Positions 62,621 to 64,000 of a DNA stretch of 64,000 nucleotides are shown here, in pieces. Numbering within the stretch: position 1 is the stretch's first letter; each line of letters opens with the position of its first letter. The stretch is from positions 496,001 to 560,000 of the forward strand of contig CAWJTR010000009.1 in the NCBI GenBank assembly GCA_963845735.1, given 5' to 3'. Source of the DNA: AP-15 sp963845735 (GTDB taxonomy: Bacteria; Pseudomonadota; Alphaproteobacteria; ATCC43930; CGMCC-115725). Made by a program: the position numbers and the translations under genes. The notes beneath the pieces were generated by a model. The model was not told the DNA's origin, ran no database searches, and saw only the letters and a list, made by a program, of their open reading frames with translations.

Positions 62621-64000
62621 CTATTCGGCGGCGGCGTCGAGCCCCGGCGGGCCGACCGGGTCGAGGAACCCGCCCGATTGCCGCCGCCACAGCCGCGCAT
62701 AGGTGCCGTCGGCGGCGAGCAGCGAGGCATGGGTCCCCTCCTCGACGATCCGCCCCTTGTCGAGCACGACCAGCCGATCGAGGCGGGCAATTGTCGACAG
62801 GCGATGAGCGATGGCGATGACCGTGCGACCCCGCATCAGGCTTTCGAGCTGCTCCTGGATCGCTGCCTCGACTTCCGAATCGAGCGAGGAGGTGGCCTCG
62901 TCGAGGACCAGGATCGGGGCATCCTTGAGGATCACGCGGGCAAGTGCGACGCGCTGGCGCTGGCCGCCCGACAGCTTGACCCCGCGCTCGCCGACATGAG
63001 CGTCAAAGCCGTGGCGCCCGTTCCAATCTTCCAAGGTCTCGATGAATTCGAGCGCTTGCGCCTGCGCCGCGGCCCGGCGCACCTCCCACTCGCTCGCACG
63101 CGGCCGGCCATAGCGGATGTTGTCGCGGATCGAGCGGTGCAAGAGCGAGGTATCCTGGGTCACCATCGAGATATGGGCGCGCAGGCTCTCTTGAGTGACG
63201 GCGGCGATGTTCTGCCCGTCGATCAGGATCCGACCGCTTTCGAGGTCGTAAAAGCGCAGCAGCAGGTTGACCAAGGTCGACTTTCCGGCGCCCGACGGTC
63301 CGACCAGCCCGACCCGCTCGCCGGGTGCGATCGTCAGGTCGATCCCGTGCAAGACCCCGCGCGCTGTCCCATAGCCGAACCGAACATCTTCGAACCGGAC
63401 ATGCCCGCGGTCGATCCGCAACGGCACCGCATCGGCCCGGTCCGGCATCTGACGCGGCACCGCGATCGATCGCATGCCTTCCTGCACCACGCCGATATTT
63501 TCGAAGATCGTCGTCACGTTCTGCGCGACCCAGCCGGCGATGCTGGCGATATGCCAAGTCAGCGGCAGCGCCATCGCGACCGTGCCGACCAAAATCCGGC
63601 CGTCGCTCCACAGCCAGATCGCGGCGCCGGCGGTGCCGACCACCATTGCCGCGTTGAGGACGCCGAGGCTCAGCCCCAGCACGGTCATCAGCCGCACCTG
63701 GTCACGGTGCGCGTCGGTCAGCTCGTCCATCGCTTCGCGGACAAAGGCGTCCTCGTCGCGCGGGCGGGCGAACAGCTTGACCGTCGAGATGTTGGTGTAG
63801 CTGTCGACGACCCGGCCGGACAGCTGCGAACGCGCCGCGGACATCCGCTGCGAGCGGTTGCGCAGCTGCGGGACGAACCAGCGCAGCAAGGCCGCATAGC
63901 CGCAAAACCAACAGCAGCACCGGGATCGCCAGCCGAACGTCACTCGACGCCAGCAGCAGGATCGCGCCGCCGCCGTAAACCAGGATGTACCAGACCGCGT
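62621..64000 (-). CDS. ABC transporter, fused permease-ATPase (partial, 5' end outside window)
   Basis: The C-terminal part of an MsbA-like exporter half-transporter. The visible transmembrane part includes SYTNISTVKLFARPRDEDAF and GTVAMALPLTWHIASIAGWV. The ATPase has Walker A GLVGPSGAGKSTLVNLLLRF, Q-loop SMVTQDTSLLH, signature LSGGQRQRVALARVIL, Walker B ILVLDEATSSLD and switch His AIAHRLSTIA. Near 63904 the frame shifts in a TTTT run. Removing one T joins VLLLV to CGYAALLRWFVPQL, so the apparent start at 63943 is not real. The substrate could be a lipid or drug; unknown. Confidence 0.9.
   Translation of the reverse strand, partial: TRSGTSWFTAAARSCCWRRVTFGWRSRCCCWFCGYAALLRWFVPQLRNRSQRMSAARSQLSGRVVDSYTNISTVKLFARPRDEDAFVREAMDELTDAHRDQVRLMTVLGLSLGVLNAAMVVGTAGAAIWLWSDGRILVGTVAMALPLTWHIASIAGWVAQNVTTIFENIGVVQEGMRSIAVPRQMPDRADAVPLRIDRGHVRFEDVRFGYGTARGVLHGIDLTIAPGERVGLVGPSGAGKSTLVNLLLRFYDLESGRILIDGQNIAAVTQESLRAHISMVTQDTSLLHRSIRDNIRYGRPRASEWEVRRAAAQAQALEFIETLEDWNGRHGFDAHVGERGVKLSGGQRQRVALARVILKDAPILVLDEATSSLDSEVEAAIQEQLESLMRGRTVIAIAHRLSTIARLDRLVVLDKGRIVEEGTHASLLAADGTYARLWRRQSGGFLDPVGPPGLDAAAE

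Overview
The window looks like chromosomal DNA of a GC-rich alphaproteobacterium, probably near the Rhodospirillales. The evidence is gene content and order: secA, a parvulin foldase, argJ, mutT, a BioC-like methyltransferase, comF, grxC and a nitrilase at one end, and yqaA-type, dsbB and coq7 genes at the other. Genus or species cannot be given from sequence reading alone.

Layout. (1) 1-8.1 kb: housekeeping block. (2) 8.1-9.5 kb: an IS1202-group-like (ISNCY) insertion sequence with a frame-broken transposase. (3) 9.7-28 kb: a surface-polysaccharide locus. It holds three related glycosyltransferases with helical N-terminal extensions, a KpsD/Wza-type outer-membrane lipoprotein, a KpsM/KpsT/KpsE-type ABC exporter, several SAM methyltransferases and a deacetylase-like gene. 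The remains of a nucleotide-sugar dehydrogenase and a UDP-glucuronate epimerase meet head to head at about 17976. (4) 28-36.3 kb: a minus-strand operon encoding an amino-acid-adenylating ligase, a 78-residue acyl carrier protein, a 1393-residue modular protein (deacetylase-like, sulfotransferase, three copies of an unfamiliar repeat, methyltransferase) and a glutamine-dependent asparagine-synthase-type amidotransferase. (5) 36.5-53.7 kb: an acyl-CoA hydrolase, more methyltransferase and sulfotransferase genes, an IS630-like element whose transposase is split by about 1 kb of foreign DNA, a secreted putative glycosidase, a very large TPR-glycosyltransferase, a TPR protein, an oxidoreductase fused to a fourth copy of the repeat, and decayed toxin-antitoxin and sulfotransferase pieces. 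(6) 54-64 kb: ordinary genes again (CoA transferase, transglutaminase-like, adenylate cyclase, MetE-like, coq7, dsbB, YqaA-like, Uma2, ABC transporter) plus a DUF4258/DUF2283 pair set between duplicated cyclase sequence.

How the parts fit. The 9.7-53 kb region reads as one large machine for making, decorating and exporting a cell-surface glycan. GT4 enzymes build the chain. Methyl, sulfate, amide and possibly aminoacyl groups are added, acyl groups may be removed, and a group-2-capsule-type ABC exporter moves the product out. The most unusual features are the multi-enzyme fusion at 30171-34352, the repeat module it shares with an oxidoreductase, and the Dlt-like ligase and carrier pair upstream of it.

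Caution. Many genes are broken by single-base shifts, and several of these fall in homopolymer runs. They occur in housekeeping genes too (dsbB, the terminal ABC transporter), so a good part of the apparent pseudogenes may be sequencing errors. Truncations and inversions, such as the dehydrogenase/epimerase junction, cannot be explained that way. No tRNA, rRNA or CRISPR array was recognised.
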